Part shown: positions 15,464 to 23,285 of the stretch, one piece after another | Numbering within the stretch: the first letter of the stretch is position 1 | How the letters are laid out: each line of letters begins with the position of its first letter | Assembly (NCBI GenBank): GCA_945870465.1 | Contig: CAMBSS010000037.1 | Location: 1-28,912 of the forward strand | Direction: 5' to 3' | Length of the DNA stretch: 28,912 nt | DNA from: Bordetella parapertussis | GTDB lineage: Bacteria; Pseudomonadota; Gammaproteobacteria; Burkholderiales; SG8-41 | Translations under genes and position numbers: made by a program | Notes under the pieces: generated by a model | Databases searched by the model: none | What the model was told of the DNA's origin: nothing | Seen by the model: only the letters and a program-made list of their open reading frames with translations

Positions 15464-16426
15464 TCAGTCGACTTTGATCGCCGCCGCTTTCACCACTTTC
15501 GACCACTTCGCCATTTCGGCGGCGATGTAAGCGGCAAATTCCTCCGGCGTGTTGTCCATCGGCTCGGCGCCGATCGAATAGAGGCGTTCGCGCGCGTCGG
15601 GCTCGCGCAGGGCGCGCGAGACTTCCGAATTCAGGCGCTGCACGATCTCGCGCGGCGTGCCGGCGGGCGCCAACAAGCCGTACCATGAATTCACCTCAAA
15701 GCCGGCAAGGCCAGCCTCCGCCATCGTCGGAATATCCGGCGTGCCTTTCCAGCGCTTGGCCGTCGTTACGGCGAGCGCGCGCAATCGTCCTGCTTTCACT
15801 GCCGGCATTCCCGTGACGATGCCGTCGAACAGCATCGTTATCTGACCGCCCATCAGGTCGGTATGCGCGGGCGTAAGTCCTTTGTACGGTATGTGCGTGG
15901 TTTTGATACCGCCCATCATATTCAGGAGTTCTATCGCGAGGTGCGATGCCGTGCCGTTGCCCGAAGACCCCGCCGTGAGTTGACCGGGATGTGCTTTCGC
16001 GAACGCAATCAACTCCGTCACCGAGCGGGCAGGAATTGATGGATGCACGACGAGCACGTTGGCGATCGATGCGAACAGCAGGATCGGCGCAAAATCCTTT
16101 ACCGCGTCGAACGGCAGCTTCGGATAGAGGAAAGGATTGACTGCGTGCGCGAACGCCGGTTCGAGCAGCGTGTAGCCGTCGGGCGGCGCTTTGGCGACGA
16201 TCTCGGTGGCGATGTTGCCGCTGGCGCCCGGACGAATATCGACGATCACCTGCTGGCCCCATTTCTCGGTGAGCTTTTGCGCGATCGTGCGCGCTGCAAC
16301 GTCGCTCGGCCCGCCGGCGGCGAAGCCAACGACCAGGCGGATCGGTTTGCCCGGATATTGCTGGGCGTATGCGCCGGCGGTGACTGCCAGCAAAGCGGTT
16401 GTCGAAATGATGGCTGCGATTCTCAT
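15464..16426 (-). CDS. Bug/TctC-family solute-binding protein
   Basis: 320-residue periplasmic binding protein. Signal peptide 1-21 (GAYA before QQ), then QYPGKPIRLVVGFAAGGPSD, VIVDIRPGASGNIATEIVA, PPDGYTLLEPAFAHAVNPFL, GSSGNGTASHLAIELL, HIPYKGLTPAHTDLMGGQI, and the tail KWSKVVKAAAIKVD. The ligand loop (GFAAGGPSD) and the aromatic-free PAFAH segment differ from the upstream neighbour, so the two probably bind different acids. ATG 16426 has AAAGGA 6-7 nt upstream. It is the second gene of a two-Bug operon, 32 bp after the gene ending at 16459. Expression is probably linked to that neighbour. No permease is encoded nearby. Confidence 0.93.
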   Translation of the reverse strand: MRIAAIISTTALLAVTAGAYAQQYPGKPIRLVVGFAAGGPSDVAARTIAQKLTEKWGQQVIVDIRPGASGNIATEIVAKAPPDGYTLLEPAFAHAVNPFLYPKLPFDAVKDFAPILLFASIANVLVVHPSIPARSVTELIAFAKAHPGQLTAGSSGNGTASHLAIELLNMMGGIKTTHIPYKGLTPAHTDLMGGQITMLFDGIVTGMPAVKAGRLRALAVTTAKRWKGTPDIPTMAEAGLAGFEVNSWYGLLAPAGTPREIVQRLNSEVSRALREPDARERLYSIGAEPMDNTPEEFAAYIAAEMAKWSKVVKAAAIKVD

Positions 16427-16458
16427 TTTTTCCTTTATCTGACTCCTGAAGCCTGCTT

Positions 16459-17424
16459 CTAGTCCACTTTGGCGCCGGACGCTTTGACGACCTGCGCCCA
16501 CTTGTTAATTTCGCTGTCGATCAGCCGCGCGAACTCGGCAGGCGGCATTGCACGTACTTCCACGCCGGAGGCGAACAGGCGGTCTTTGACTTCCTGCGTC
16601 TGCAGCGAGGCGAGCGCAGCATTGCTGAGCGCGGTGACGGCAGCGGGCGGCATGCCGGCGGGACCGAGCAGGCCGAACCATGCCGTCGCGGCATAGCCAG
16701 GCAATGCGGCTTCGGCCATGGTCGGCATCTCCGGAATCGACGGCGAGCGTTTTTCTCCGGTCACGGCGAAGGCGCGCAGCCGGCCCGCCTTGACCAGCGG
16801 AATCGACGACGAAAGGCTCGCGAACATGAGATCGAGCTGGCCGGAGAGCAGCGCGGTGAGCGACTCGGATGCGCCTTTGTAGGGGACGTGAACCATCTTG
16901 ATGCCTGCCATGGTGGCGAACAACTCTCCCGACAGGTGCACCGTAGTGCCCGAGCCCGATGAACCGTAATTGAGCTTGCCGGGGTTTGCCTTGCCGAGCG
17001 CGATAAGGCCCCTGATCGACTTTGCCGGCACGTAGGGGTTGATGACCAGGATGTTCGGGTTTTCGCCCACCAGCGCCACCGGCGTGAAATCGCGCTGCGG
17101 GTGATATGGCAGCTTCGAGTACAGTGCGAGGTTGATGGCGTGCGTGCCCACCGTTCCCATCATCACCGTGTAGCCGTCGGCGGGGCTTTTCGCAGTCAAT
17201 TCGGCGGCGATGTTGCCGCCGGCGCCGCCGCGATTGTCGACCACGAGCGCCTGCCCCAGCTTGTCGCGCATCTGCGGTTCCAGCGCGCGCATGATGATGT
17301 CGGCAGCGCTGCCGGCGGTAAACGGAATGTAGACGCGAATTGCGCGCGCCGGATAGGATTGCGCACAGGCTGGCGCGGCAGCGAACGCGGCCAGCAGTAA
17401 GGCGATGTGCAGCGACGCTCGCAT
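16459..17424 (-). CDS. Bug/TctC-family solute-binding protein
   Basis: 321-residue periplasmic binding protein, first gene of the tandem Bug pair. Signal peptide 1-21 (PACA before QS), mature start SYPARAIRVYIPFTAGSAAD, then VVDNRGGAGGNIAAELTA, PADGYTVMMGTVGTHAINLA, YGSSGSGTTVHLSGELFA, MVHVPYKGASESLTALLSG, VKAGRLRAFAVTG and the tail KWAQVVKASGAKVD. ATG 17424 has GGAGGAG 5-8 nt upstream, the strongest ribosome site among the Bug genes here, which fits high-level expression of a binding protein. Tandem origin by duplication with the next gene is possible, but sequence divergence suggests it is old. Divergent from the cupin gene across 131 bp. Confidence 0.93.
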   Translation of the reverse strand: MRASLHIALLLAAFAAAPACAQSYPARAIRVYIPFTAGSAADIIMRALEPQMRDKLGQALVVDNRGGAGGNIAAELTAKSPADGYTVMMGTVGTHAINLALYSKLPYHPQRDFTPVALVGENPNILVINPYVPAKSIRGLIALGKANPGKLNYGSSGSGTTVHLSGELFATMAGIKMVHVPYKGASESLTALLSGQLDLMFASLSSSIPLVKAGRLRAFAVTGEKRSPSIPEMPTMAEAALPGYAATAWFGLLGPAGMPPAAVTALSNAALASLQTQEVKDRLFASGVEVRAMPPAEFARLIDSEINKWAQVVKASGAKVD

Positions 17425-17555
17425 GATTTCTCCTCCGCGCGGCTCTGGTGGCCGCAGGGAGCGAAGCGTATCATGACGCGCCACCGGCAACCAGATTCGG
17501 CCGGCCGCCGGGCGAAATGTCATAATAGATCATCCAGTTTCCGCGAGACAGCGCT
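17425..17555. promoter_or_regulatory. Divergent promoter region, Bug pair versus cupin operon
   Basis: A 131-bp spacer between genes reading outward in both directions; it must contain both promoters. It holds the ribosome site of the Bug gene at its left end. A TCATAATAGATCATC stretch near 17519-17533 is the only AT-rich -10-like patch. Confidence 0.3.
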
Positions 17556-17885
17556 ATGCAGCTTTCCGGCTTTCCCTTTGGCGTTACCGACTGGTCGAAA
17601 ATCGAGCGCACCGAGCACCCGGGCGCGACCGGCACTTCGTACTGGCGTACGCAGGATTGCGGCGGCGTGCGTGTGCGCATCATCGAGTACACGGCGGGCT
17701 ATCTCACCGGCTACTGGTGTGCCAAGGGCCACGTGTTCTACTGCCTCGAAGGCGAGTTGCAGATCGAGCTCGACGACGGCCGCAAATTCGACCTGGTGCC
17801 CGGCATGAGCTTTCAGGTCGCGGACAACGCCGAGCGTCATCGCAATTACACGCGCACCGGCGCAAAATTTTTCGTCGTCGACTGA
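17556..17885 (+). CDS. Cupin-fold protein, DHCW-motif type with altered motif
   Basis: Single small cupin, 109 residues. The chain starts MQLSGFPFGVTDWSKIERTE, then YWRTQDCGGVRVRIIEY, a WCAKGHVFYCLEGELQIELD core with the cupin GxL turn, and LVPGMSFQVADNAERHR. I recall this as the 'DHCW motif cupin' group. In that group a DH pair precedes WC; here the corresponding residues read GYWC, so the D and H appear to be replaced. Cys and the downstream KGH histidine remain, as does the ERHR histidine, so metal binding may be partial. Function unknown. First gene of a compact operon with the NTF2-like protein (18-bp gap) and the ABC exporter. Confidence 0.8.
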   Translation: MQLSGFPFGVTDWSKIERTEHPGATGTSYWRTQDCGGVRVRIIEYTAGYLTGYWCAKGHVFYCLEGELQIELDDGRKFDLVPGMSFQVADNAERHRNYTRTGAKFFVVD

Positions 17886-17903
17886 ACCTAAAGGAAAGAC
17901 ATC

Positions 17904-18383
17904 ATGACCGCCACCGCAACGCCCCGACCACCCTTGCCACCATTCACCCGCGAAACCGCAGCGCAGAAAGTGCGCATGGCCGAAGACGGCTGGAACTCGC
18001 GCGACGCCGAACGGGTGTCTCTCGCGTACACCATCGACAGCACGTGGCGCAACCGCGCCGAGTTCTTGGCTGGCCGCCCGGCCATCGTGCAGTTCCTGCA
18101 GCGCAAATGGATGCGTGAGCTCGATTACCGCCTGATCAAGGAATTATGGGCGTTTGCCGATGCGCGCATCGCGGTGCGCTTTGCATACGAGTGGCGTGAC
18201 GACTCGGGCCACTGGTTCCGCTCGTACGGCAATGAAAACTGGGAGTTCGACGAAATGGGCCTGATGCGCCTGCGCATCGCCAGCATCAACGACCTGCCGA
18301 TCGCCGAAGCCGATCGCAAGTACCATTGGCCGCCCGGCCGCCGGCCCGATGATCACCCGGGGCTTTCCGCTCTCGGCCTGTGA
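17904..18383 (+). CDS. NTF2-like protein (DUF1348 family)
   Basis: 159-residue cytosolic protein of the SnoaL/NTF2-like fold. The chain [20 protein letters not shown], then [61 protein letters not shown] and ASINDLPI is essentially the DUF1348 consensus over its full length. Members are highly conserved but without a firmly assigned reaction. ATG 17904 has an AAGGAAAG site. The last 35 bp overlap the ABC transporter if that gene starts at 18349, suggesting translational coupling. Confidence 0.9.
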   Translation: MTATATPRPPLPPFTRETAAQKVRMAEDGWNSRDAERVSLAYTIDSTWRNRAEFLAGRPAIVQFLQRKWMRELDYRLIKELWAFADARIAVRFAYEWRDDSGHWFRSYGNENWEFDEMGLMRLRIASINDLPIAEADRKYHWPPGRRPDDHPGLSALGL

Positions 18384-20184
18384 GCGCAGCAACCGAGTGC
18401 CATTGCCGCCATCCCTGAATCCGCCGCCCAAGGGCGACCTCGTCCATCTCGCGCGTCTGTGGCGGTTTCTTGTGCCGTACAGTACGCGTCTGGTCATCGC
18501 ACTCGCCGCTCTGGTGACTGCCGCGGGCTGCGTGCTCGCGCTGGGGCAGGGCCTGCGCTACGTGATCGACGCCGGGTTCGGCAGCAAGGACCCGCACCTG
18601 CTGAATCTTGCGCTCGGCGCCGTGGTCGCGGTGTCTACGTTGCTTGCCTGCGCGACGTGGACGCGTTTCTATTTGATGATGAGTGTCGGCGAGCGCGTCA
18701 TTGCCGATCTGCGCCAGGCCGCGTTTGCCCACGTGCTGACATTGTCGCCCGCGTTTTTCGATTCGTCGCGCACCGGCGAGATTTCTTCGCGCCTGACCAA
18801 CGACAGCGAGCAACTAAGGCAGGTGATCGGTTTCGGCGTTTCGATGTTCCTGCGCAACGGGCTCATGATGTTGGGCGCTTTGGTCATGTTGTTCGCAACC
18901 AGCGCCAAGCTCGCCGCGTTCATCGTGCTAGGCGTGCCGGCGACCTTGATACCCATCTTGCTGATGGGGCGGCGCGTGCGGCGGCTGTCGCGGGTGAACC
19001 AGGATCGCGTGGCCGACGTGTCGGCGCACATCGATGAGTCGCTGCACGAAATCCGCACCGTGCAGGCGTACCGGCACGAGGAGCGCACGCGCGAGCGTTT
19101 CGCGGCAGCGGCCGAATCTGCCTATGAGGCAGGGGTCGATCGCATCCGCGTCAAGGCATGGCTGATATCTCTGGTGATGCTGATCGGTTTTTGCGCCGTC
19201 GGCGTGATCCTGTGGATCGGCGGGCATGACGTGTTTGCCGGACGGCTTACAGCTGGCGAGTTGTCGGCATTCGTGTTCTATGCCGCCATCGTCGCGGGCA
19301 GCGCCGGTGTGGTGTCGGAAGTGTGGGGCGAAATTCAGCGTGCGGCGGGCGCTACCGAGCGGCTGATGGAATTGCTCGACGTCGAGCCCGCGCTGGTGGT
19401 TGCAGCGCCGGCCATAATTTTGCCGTCGCGCGTAACTGGCGCAATCCGCTTCGACGAAGTGACATTCGCCTATCCGACGCGTCCTGAAACTACTGCGCTG
19501 GGTCCGGTGTCGTTCACCATCAGCCCGGGCGAGCGCGTCGCATTGGTCGGTCCGTCGGGCGCGGGCAAGTCCACTGTTTTCGCGCTGATTCTGCGCTTCT
19601 ACGATCCGGCGTCGGGTCGCATATTGCTCGACGGCGCCGACATCAGGCATTGCGAACCGCGCGACCTGCGCCGCGCGATCGCGCTGGTGCCGCAGGATCC
19701 GGTGATTTTCGCTGCCAGCGTCGCGGAGAACGTGCGCTTCGGGCGTCCCGAGGCAAGCGATGCGGACGTGCGCGAGGCTTGCGTTGCCGCGCACGCGCTG
19801 GAGTTCATTGAGCGTTTGCCGCAGGGGTTCGATACCGATTTGGGCGAGCGTGGCATCAAGTTGTCGGGCGGGCAGCGTCAGCGCATTTCGATTGCGCGCG
19901 CGTTGCTTGCCGACCGCCCCATGCTGTTGCTGGATGAAGCGACGAGTTCGCTCGATGCGGAAAGCGAGCGCCAGGTCGCAGCAGCGCTGGAGAAACTCGA
20001 AAAAGGCCGCACCACGCTGGTCATCGCGCACCGGCTGGCGACGGTGCGTCACGCCGACCGCATCATCGTCATCGACCGCGGTCGCATCCACTCGGTTGGC
20101 ACGCACGATGAATTGCTGCGCGCGGATGGTCTTTATGCGCACCTTGCGCGATTGCAGTTCGTGGCAGAAGGCGAAGTCGCGTAG
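18349..20184 (+). CDS. ABC exporter, MsbA/lipid-A-exporter-like half transporter
   Basis: Fused membrane-plus-ATPase half transporter, 611 residues, acting as a homodimer in the inner membrane. The membrane domain is residues about 40-340 with six helices. The nucleotide-binding domain has Walker [10 protein letters not shown] (401-409), Q-loop near VPQD (447-450), signature LSGGQ (505-509), Walker B MLLLDE (525-530), D-loop SSLD and the switch His561 in IAHRL. All catalytic residues are intact. Substrate is unknown; lipid, drug or peptide export are all possible. ATG 18349 overlaps the upstream gene by 35 bp; a GTG at 18397 is an alternative start before the Pro-rich leader. Its stop codon (20182-20184) lies inside a palindromic repeat. 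Confidence 0.92.
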   Translation: MITRGFPLSACERSNRVPLPPSLNPPPKGDLVHLARLWRFLVPYSTRLVIALAALVTAAGCVLALGQGLRYVIDAGFGSKDPHLLNLALGAVVAVSTLLACATWTRFYLMMSVGERVIADLRQAAFAHVLTLSPAFFDSSRTGEISSRLTNDSEQLRQVIGFGVSMFLRNGLMMLGALVMLFATSAKLAAFIVLGVPATLIPILLMGRRVRRLSRVNQDRVADVSAHIDESLHEIRTVQAYRHEERTRERFAAAAESAYEAGVDRIRVKAWLISLVMLIGFCAVGVILWIGGHDVFAGRLTAGELSAFVFYAAIVAGSAGVVSEVWGEIQRAAGATERLMELLDVEPALVVAAPAIILPSRVTGAIRFDEVTFAYPTRPETTALGPVSFTISPGERVALVGPSGAGKSTVFALILRFYDPASGRILLDGADIRHCEPRDLRRAIALVPQDPVIFAASVAENVRFGRPEASDADVREACVAAHALEFIERLPQGFDTDLGERGIKLSGGQRQRISIARALLADRPMLLLDEATSSLDAESERQVAAALEKLEKGRTTLVIAHRLATVRHADRIIVIDRGRIHSVGTHDELLRADGLYAHLARLQFVAEGEVA

Positions 20185-20210
20185 GGTGGGCAACAAGTTG
20201 CCCAGCCTAC
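20181..20210. repeat. GTAGGGTGGGCAAC-type palindromic repeat, copy 2
   Basis: GTAGGGTGGGCAAC, two bases, then GTTGCCCA and CCTAC make a near-perfect hairpin. The ABC transporter's TAG stop is the TAG of this unit. It separates convergent genes and can serve as terminator for both. Same family as 5751-5808. Confidence 0.8.
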
Positions 20211-20217
20211 AAGGTGG

Positions 20218-21192
20218 TTACTCGGCTTTGAGCTCCGCTGTAGCGACGACCTTCTGCCATTTGGGAATTTCGCGCCGGATGAGATCGGCGAACGCTTCCG
20301 GCGTGGTGGTCAACGGTTCGAGTCCGGCGCTGGCAAAGCGCTGGGTGGTGGCGGGGGATTTCAGCACGCGCGCGAGTTCGGCGTTGGTTTTCATCACGAT
20401 CGCGCGCGGCGTGCCGCCGGTAAACATCAGGCCGTACCATACGTCGAATTCGTAGCCGGCTACGCCTGCTTCGCCGATCGTCGGCAAATCGGGCGCGGCC
20501 CGTGAGCGTTGCGCGCCGGTGACCGCCAGCGCCCTGATTTTGCCGGATGCGATATGCGGCAGGATGGTTGCAACGCCGACTATCGCCACCTGCACTTCGC
20601 CGGACAGCAGCGCGGTCATGCCCGGCCCCGTGCCTTTGTAGGGCACATGCACCAGCGAAATCCCGGTGGTGATCTGCAGCAACTCAGTGCCGAGATGCGC
20701 GGCGCCGCCGCTGCCGCCGGAAGCGTAAGTGATGCTGCCCGGACTCTTGCGTGCCAGCGCAATGAGTTCTTTGACCGAACGCGTGGCGAGCGAGGGATGG
20801 ACGGCCAGAATGGATGGCTGGTTGGCCGCCAGGGAAACGGGTGCGAGGTCCTTTTGCGTGTCGTACGGCAGATTGCGATAGAGCGCTGGCGCAAAGGTGA
20901 TGTGCCCGCTGCTCCCCAACAACATCGTGTAGCCGTCGGGCGCTGCCTTGGCTGCGAGCGCAACGCCGATGACGCCGCCGCCGCCGCTGCGATTGTCCAC
21001 GACGACCGATTGGCCCCAACTTTCCGTCAGGCCCTGTGCTATCAGACGAGCGATGATGTCGGTACCGCCGCCGGGCGCGACCGGTACCAGCAGGCGAATT
21101 GGTTTGTCCGGATAGGTTTGCGCGCAGGCGGGCAGAGCCCCGGCGAAGGCCGCTACGACTGCAGCAAAACAACACGACAATAACGGGTTCAA
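20218..21192 (-). CDS. Bug/TctC-family solute-binding protein
   Basis: 324-residue periplasmic binding protein. The signal peptide ends PACA (residue 24), then QTYPDKPIRLLVPVAPGGGTD, VVVDNRSGGGGVIGVALA, APDGYTMLLGSSGH, YASGGSGGAAHLGTELL, LVHVPYKGTGPGMTALLSG and the tail KWQKVVATAELKAE. The VAPGGGTD loop is the classical Bug carboxylate site. The start is TTG at 21192; no ATG precedes the signal peptide in frame. A second TTG four codons on (21180) is an alternative. No clear ribosome site, so expression may be low. Divergent from a dead extradiol dioxygenase, so any shared pathway link has been lost. Confidence 0.9.
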   Translation of the reverse strand: MNPLLSCCFAAVVAAFAGALPACAQTYPDKPIRLLVPVAPGGGTDIIARLIAQGLTESWGQSVVVDNRSGGGGVIGVALAAKAAPDGYTMLLGSSGHITFAPALYRNLPYDTQKDLAPVSLAANQPSILAVHPSLATRSVKELIALARKSPGSITYASGGSGGAAHLGTELLQITTGISLVHVPYKGTGPGMTALLSGEVQVAIVGVATILPHIASGKIRALAVTGAQRSRAAPDLPTIGEAGVAGYEFDVWYGLMFTGGTPRAIVMKTNAELARVLKSPATTQRFASAGLEPLTTTPEAFADLIRREIPKWQKVVATAELKAE

Positions 21193-21288
21193 GTTCTAGA
21201 ATGCCTGTACGCAAAAAATACGGCGGCTTGCGCGGAAGAGTATAGCAATGTCGCATGCGCATTCGTTGCGCGCGGTCGAGGTGGCGTG

Positions 21289-21836
21289 ATGGCCAGTCAA
21301 TCGCGCATGTCCGCCGTGTTCCTTGTACATGGCAGTCCGATGAATACGCTGGCGCACAACCAGTACACCGAGGCGTGGAGCCTGTTGGGCGCCGCGATGC
21401 CGCGCCCGTCGGCGATATTGGCGGTGTCGGCGCATTGGTATCTTCCCGGCACCGCGATCACCGCGATGCAGACGCCCAGGACCATCCACGATTTCGGCGG
21501 GTTTCCGCAGGCGTTGTTCGATTTTCAATATCCGGCGCCGGGCGGCCCCGCGCTGGCGCAGCGCGTGCGTGAAATCCTCGCGCCGTTGGCGGTGCGCGCC
21601 GGCCTACGATTGGGCATTGCGCTTCAACGATGTCGTGCGCGACCATGCGCCGCTGCTGGAGCTATCAGAAGCTCGGCAACGACGCGCGCCTGTCGGTGCC
21701 GACCGCGGAACATTTTCTGCCGCTGCTCTATATCATGGGGCTGCAGGGCGAAAAAGAATCCATCAGGGTGGTGGTCGATGATATCCAGAACGCGTCGATC
21801 AGCATGCTGTCGGTCGTGGTTGGAAATCAAGGATGA
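21289..21836 (+). pseudogene. DODA/YgiD-type extradiol dioxygenase with internal deletion and frameshift
   Basis: The N-terminal part (VFLVHGSPMNTLAHNQYTEA, then AILAVSAHWYLPGTA and IHDFGGFPQALFDFQYPAPG) is a clear class III extradiol dioxygenase of the 4,5-DOPA type, intact to about 21600. The sequence then jumps frame to AYDWALRFNDVVRDHAPLLE and again to YQKLGNDARLSVPTAEHFLP and SISMLSVVVG, the normal C-terminus. About 80 residues are missing between, including the DHG...WS and GNVVHNL blocks that carry metal and catalytic histidines. It is therefore non-functional as read. A one-base sequencing error could explain the second frame jump but not the missing block. Confidence 0.85.
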
Positions 21837-21875
21837 ATGGCCCGAGGCAACGTAGGGATGAAAGATAAGAAAATT

Positions 21876-21910
21876 TCATCTGCGTTTATCTGTGTTTATC
21901 GGCGGCTGGT
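21876..21910. repeat. Half copy of the 10-bp-period repeat, copy 3
   Basis: TCATCTGCGTTTATC followed by TGTGTTTATCGGCGG matches the right arm of the repeats at 5206-5236 and 9376-9408. No left arm is present, so this is a solo arm, lying between the dead dioxygenase and the amidohydrolase. Confidence 0.65.
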
Positions 21911-21976
21911 TTTTATTTCAGATTTTGGGTTCTAAGTTAAAATTCGCGCTTCAAATAATAATTTCAAGGGGCAGGC

Positions 21977-22807
21977 ATGCTGATCGTCGATTCGCAGGTT
22001 CATATCTGGGGCGCCGACACGCCCGCGCGCCCGTGGCCCAAGCGTGCCGAGGCGCAGCGCCCGGTTCCGCTGGGCGCCGACGATCTGTTGCGCGAGATGA
22101 ACGAAGCGGGTGTAGACCGCGTGGTGATCGTCCCGCCGTCGTGGGAAGGTGACCGTAACGACCTCGGCATCGCTGCCTCAGCCGCGCATCCGCAGCGTTT
22201 TGCCGTGATGGGCCGGCTCGATCCGCAGGATCCGAAATCGCGCGGCCAGCTCGCCAACTGGCGCCAGCAGACCGGCATGCTGGGGCTGCGTTTCACGTTT
22301 CACATCCCGGTGCTGGTCACGCTGCTCACCGAAGGCCATATGGACTGGGTGTGGGGCGAGGCTGAAAAAGCCGGCGTGCCCGTCTACGTGCTGGTGCCGC
22401 AGCCGCTGGTGTACCTCATCGACAAGGTGGCGCAGAAATATCCGGGCCTGAAGATCACCATGGACCACCTGTCGCTCTCGAGCAGCAAAAAAGACGCCGA
22501 AGCGTTTCACGATCTCGACATGCTGCTCGCGATTGCCGAGCGTCCGAACGTCGCCGCCAAGGTTAGCGCGCTGCCGTGTTATTCGACGGGCAAGTATCCG
22601 TACAAGGAACTGCACGATTACATCCGCCGCGCGTACGACGCATTTGGCCCCAAGCGCCTGTTCTGGGGCACCGATCTGTCGCGCTCGCCGATTACGTACC
22701 GCCAGCATGTCACGATGTTCACCGAAGAAATCCCCTGGCTCACGAGCGAAGATAAGGAATGGATCATGGGCCGCGCGGTGTGCGAATGGCTGGATTGGAA
22801 GATCTGA
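21977..22807 (+). CDS. Amidohydrolase family protein (COG3618/amidohydrolase-2 type)
   Basis: TIM-barrel hydrolase or decarboxylase of 276 residues, cytosolic. The N-terminus MLIVDSQVHIWGADTPARPW matches the amidohydrolase-2 group, but the first metal His of HxH is Gln (Q7-V8-H9). KITMDHLSLSSS, AKVSALPCY and RLFWGTDLSR supply the downstream His and the catalytic Asp. The C-terminal MGRAVCEWLDW is the usual helix. Related enzymes act on lactones, gamma-carboxy aromatics or 2-pyrone dicarboxylate. ATG 21977 has AAGGGG 7-8 nt upstream. It forms an operon with the thioesterase, whose ATG is 2 nt past the stop. Confidence 0.85.
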   Translation: MLIVDSQVHIWGADTPARPWPKRAEAQRPVPLGADDLLREMNEAGVDRVVIVPPSWEGDRNDLGIAASAAHPQRFAVMGRLDPQDPKSRGQLANWRQQTGMLGLRFTFHIPVLVTLLTEGHMDWVWGEAEKAGVPVYVLVPQPLVYLIDKVAQKYPGLKITMDHLSLSSSKKDAEAFHDLDMLLAIAERPNVAAKVSALPCYSTGKYPYKELHDYIRRAYDAFGPKRLFWGTDLSRSPITYRQHVTMFTEEIPWLTSEDKEWIMGRAVCEWLDWKI

Positions 22808-22809
22808 CC

Positions 22810-23262
22810 ATGGCGAAAAAAACTTCCGGCAAAAAGCCCCCAGCTTCGAATGGACACGACCCGCACCGCGTGATGCAGAACGGCGTCGCGCGCACCTTGG
22901 GGATGCGCATCGTGTCCGTTACGAAGAAAAAAGTCGTCGCCGAAATGCCTGTCGACGAGCGGCATATGAACCGCAACGGCCGCGTGAACGGCGGCGCGCT
23001 GATGGCGTTCGCCGATGCGCTGGGCGCGATGGGCACGGTGGCCAACCTGCCGCCCGGCCATTTGACGACAACACTCGAATCGAAAACCAATTTTTTCGCC
23101 GCGGGTGCGGGGCCGGTAATTCTCGGCGTGTCGAAGCCGCTGCACATCGGGCGCAGCACCAACGTGTGGCAGACGACTCTCAAGAATGCCGATGGACGCG
23201 TGGTTGCGATCATCAGCCAGACGCAGATGGTGCTGGCGCCGCGGGAGAAAAAAGAAGGGTGA
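22810..23262 (+). CDS. PaaI-type hotdog thioesterase
   Basis: Hotdog-fold acyl-CoA thioesterase-like protein, 150 residues. The family block is NRNGRVNGGALMAFADALGA, where the usual HGG is NGG, then TTTLESKTNFFAAG and the C-terminal strand VVAIISQTQMVL. PaaI proteins hydrolyse aromatic or medium-chain acyl-CoAs and free trapped CoA during aromatic-acid catabolism. A Lys-rich N-terminal tail (MAKKTSGKKPP) precedes the domain. ATG 22810 lies 2 nt after the amidohydrolase stop, with GGAAGA in that gene's last codons as ribosome site. Convergent with the LLM gene (23-bp gap). Confidence 0.88.
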   Translation: MAKKTSGKKPPASNGHDPHRVMQNGVARTLGMRIVSVTKKKVVAEMPVDERHMNRNGRVNGGALMAFADALGAMGTVANLPPGHLTTTLESKTNFFAAGAGPVILGVSKPLHIGRSTNVWQTTLKNADGRVVAIISQTQMVLAPREKKEG

Positions 23263-23285
23263 ATGGCGAAGGGAAGAATCTCCCA

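Noticed and set aside
18928..20196. 422-codon open frame on the minus strand
   Set aside because: Antisense to the ABC transporter, which has every catalytic motif.
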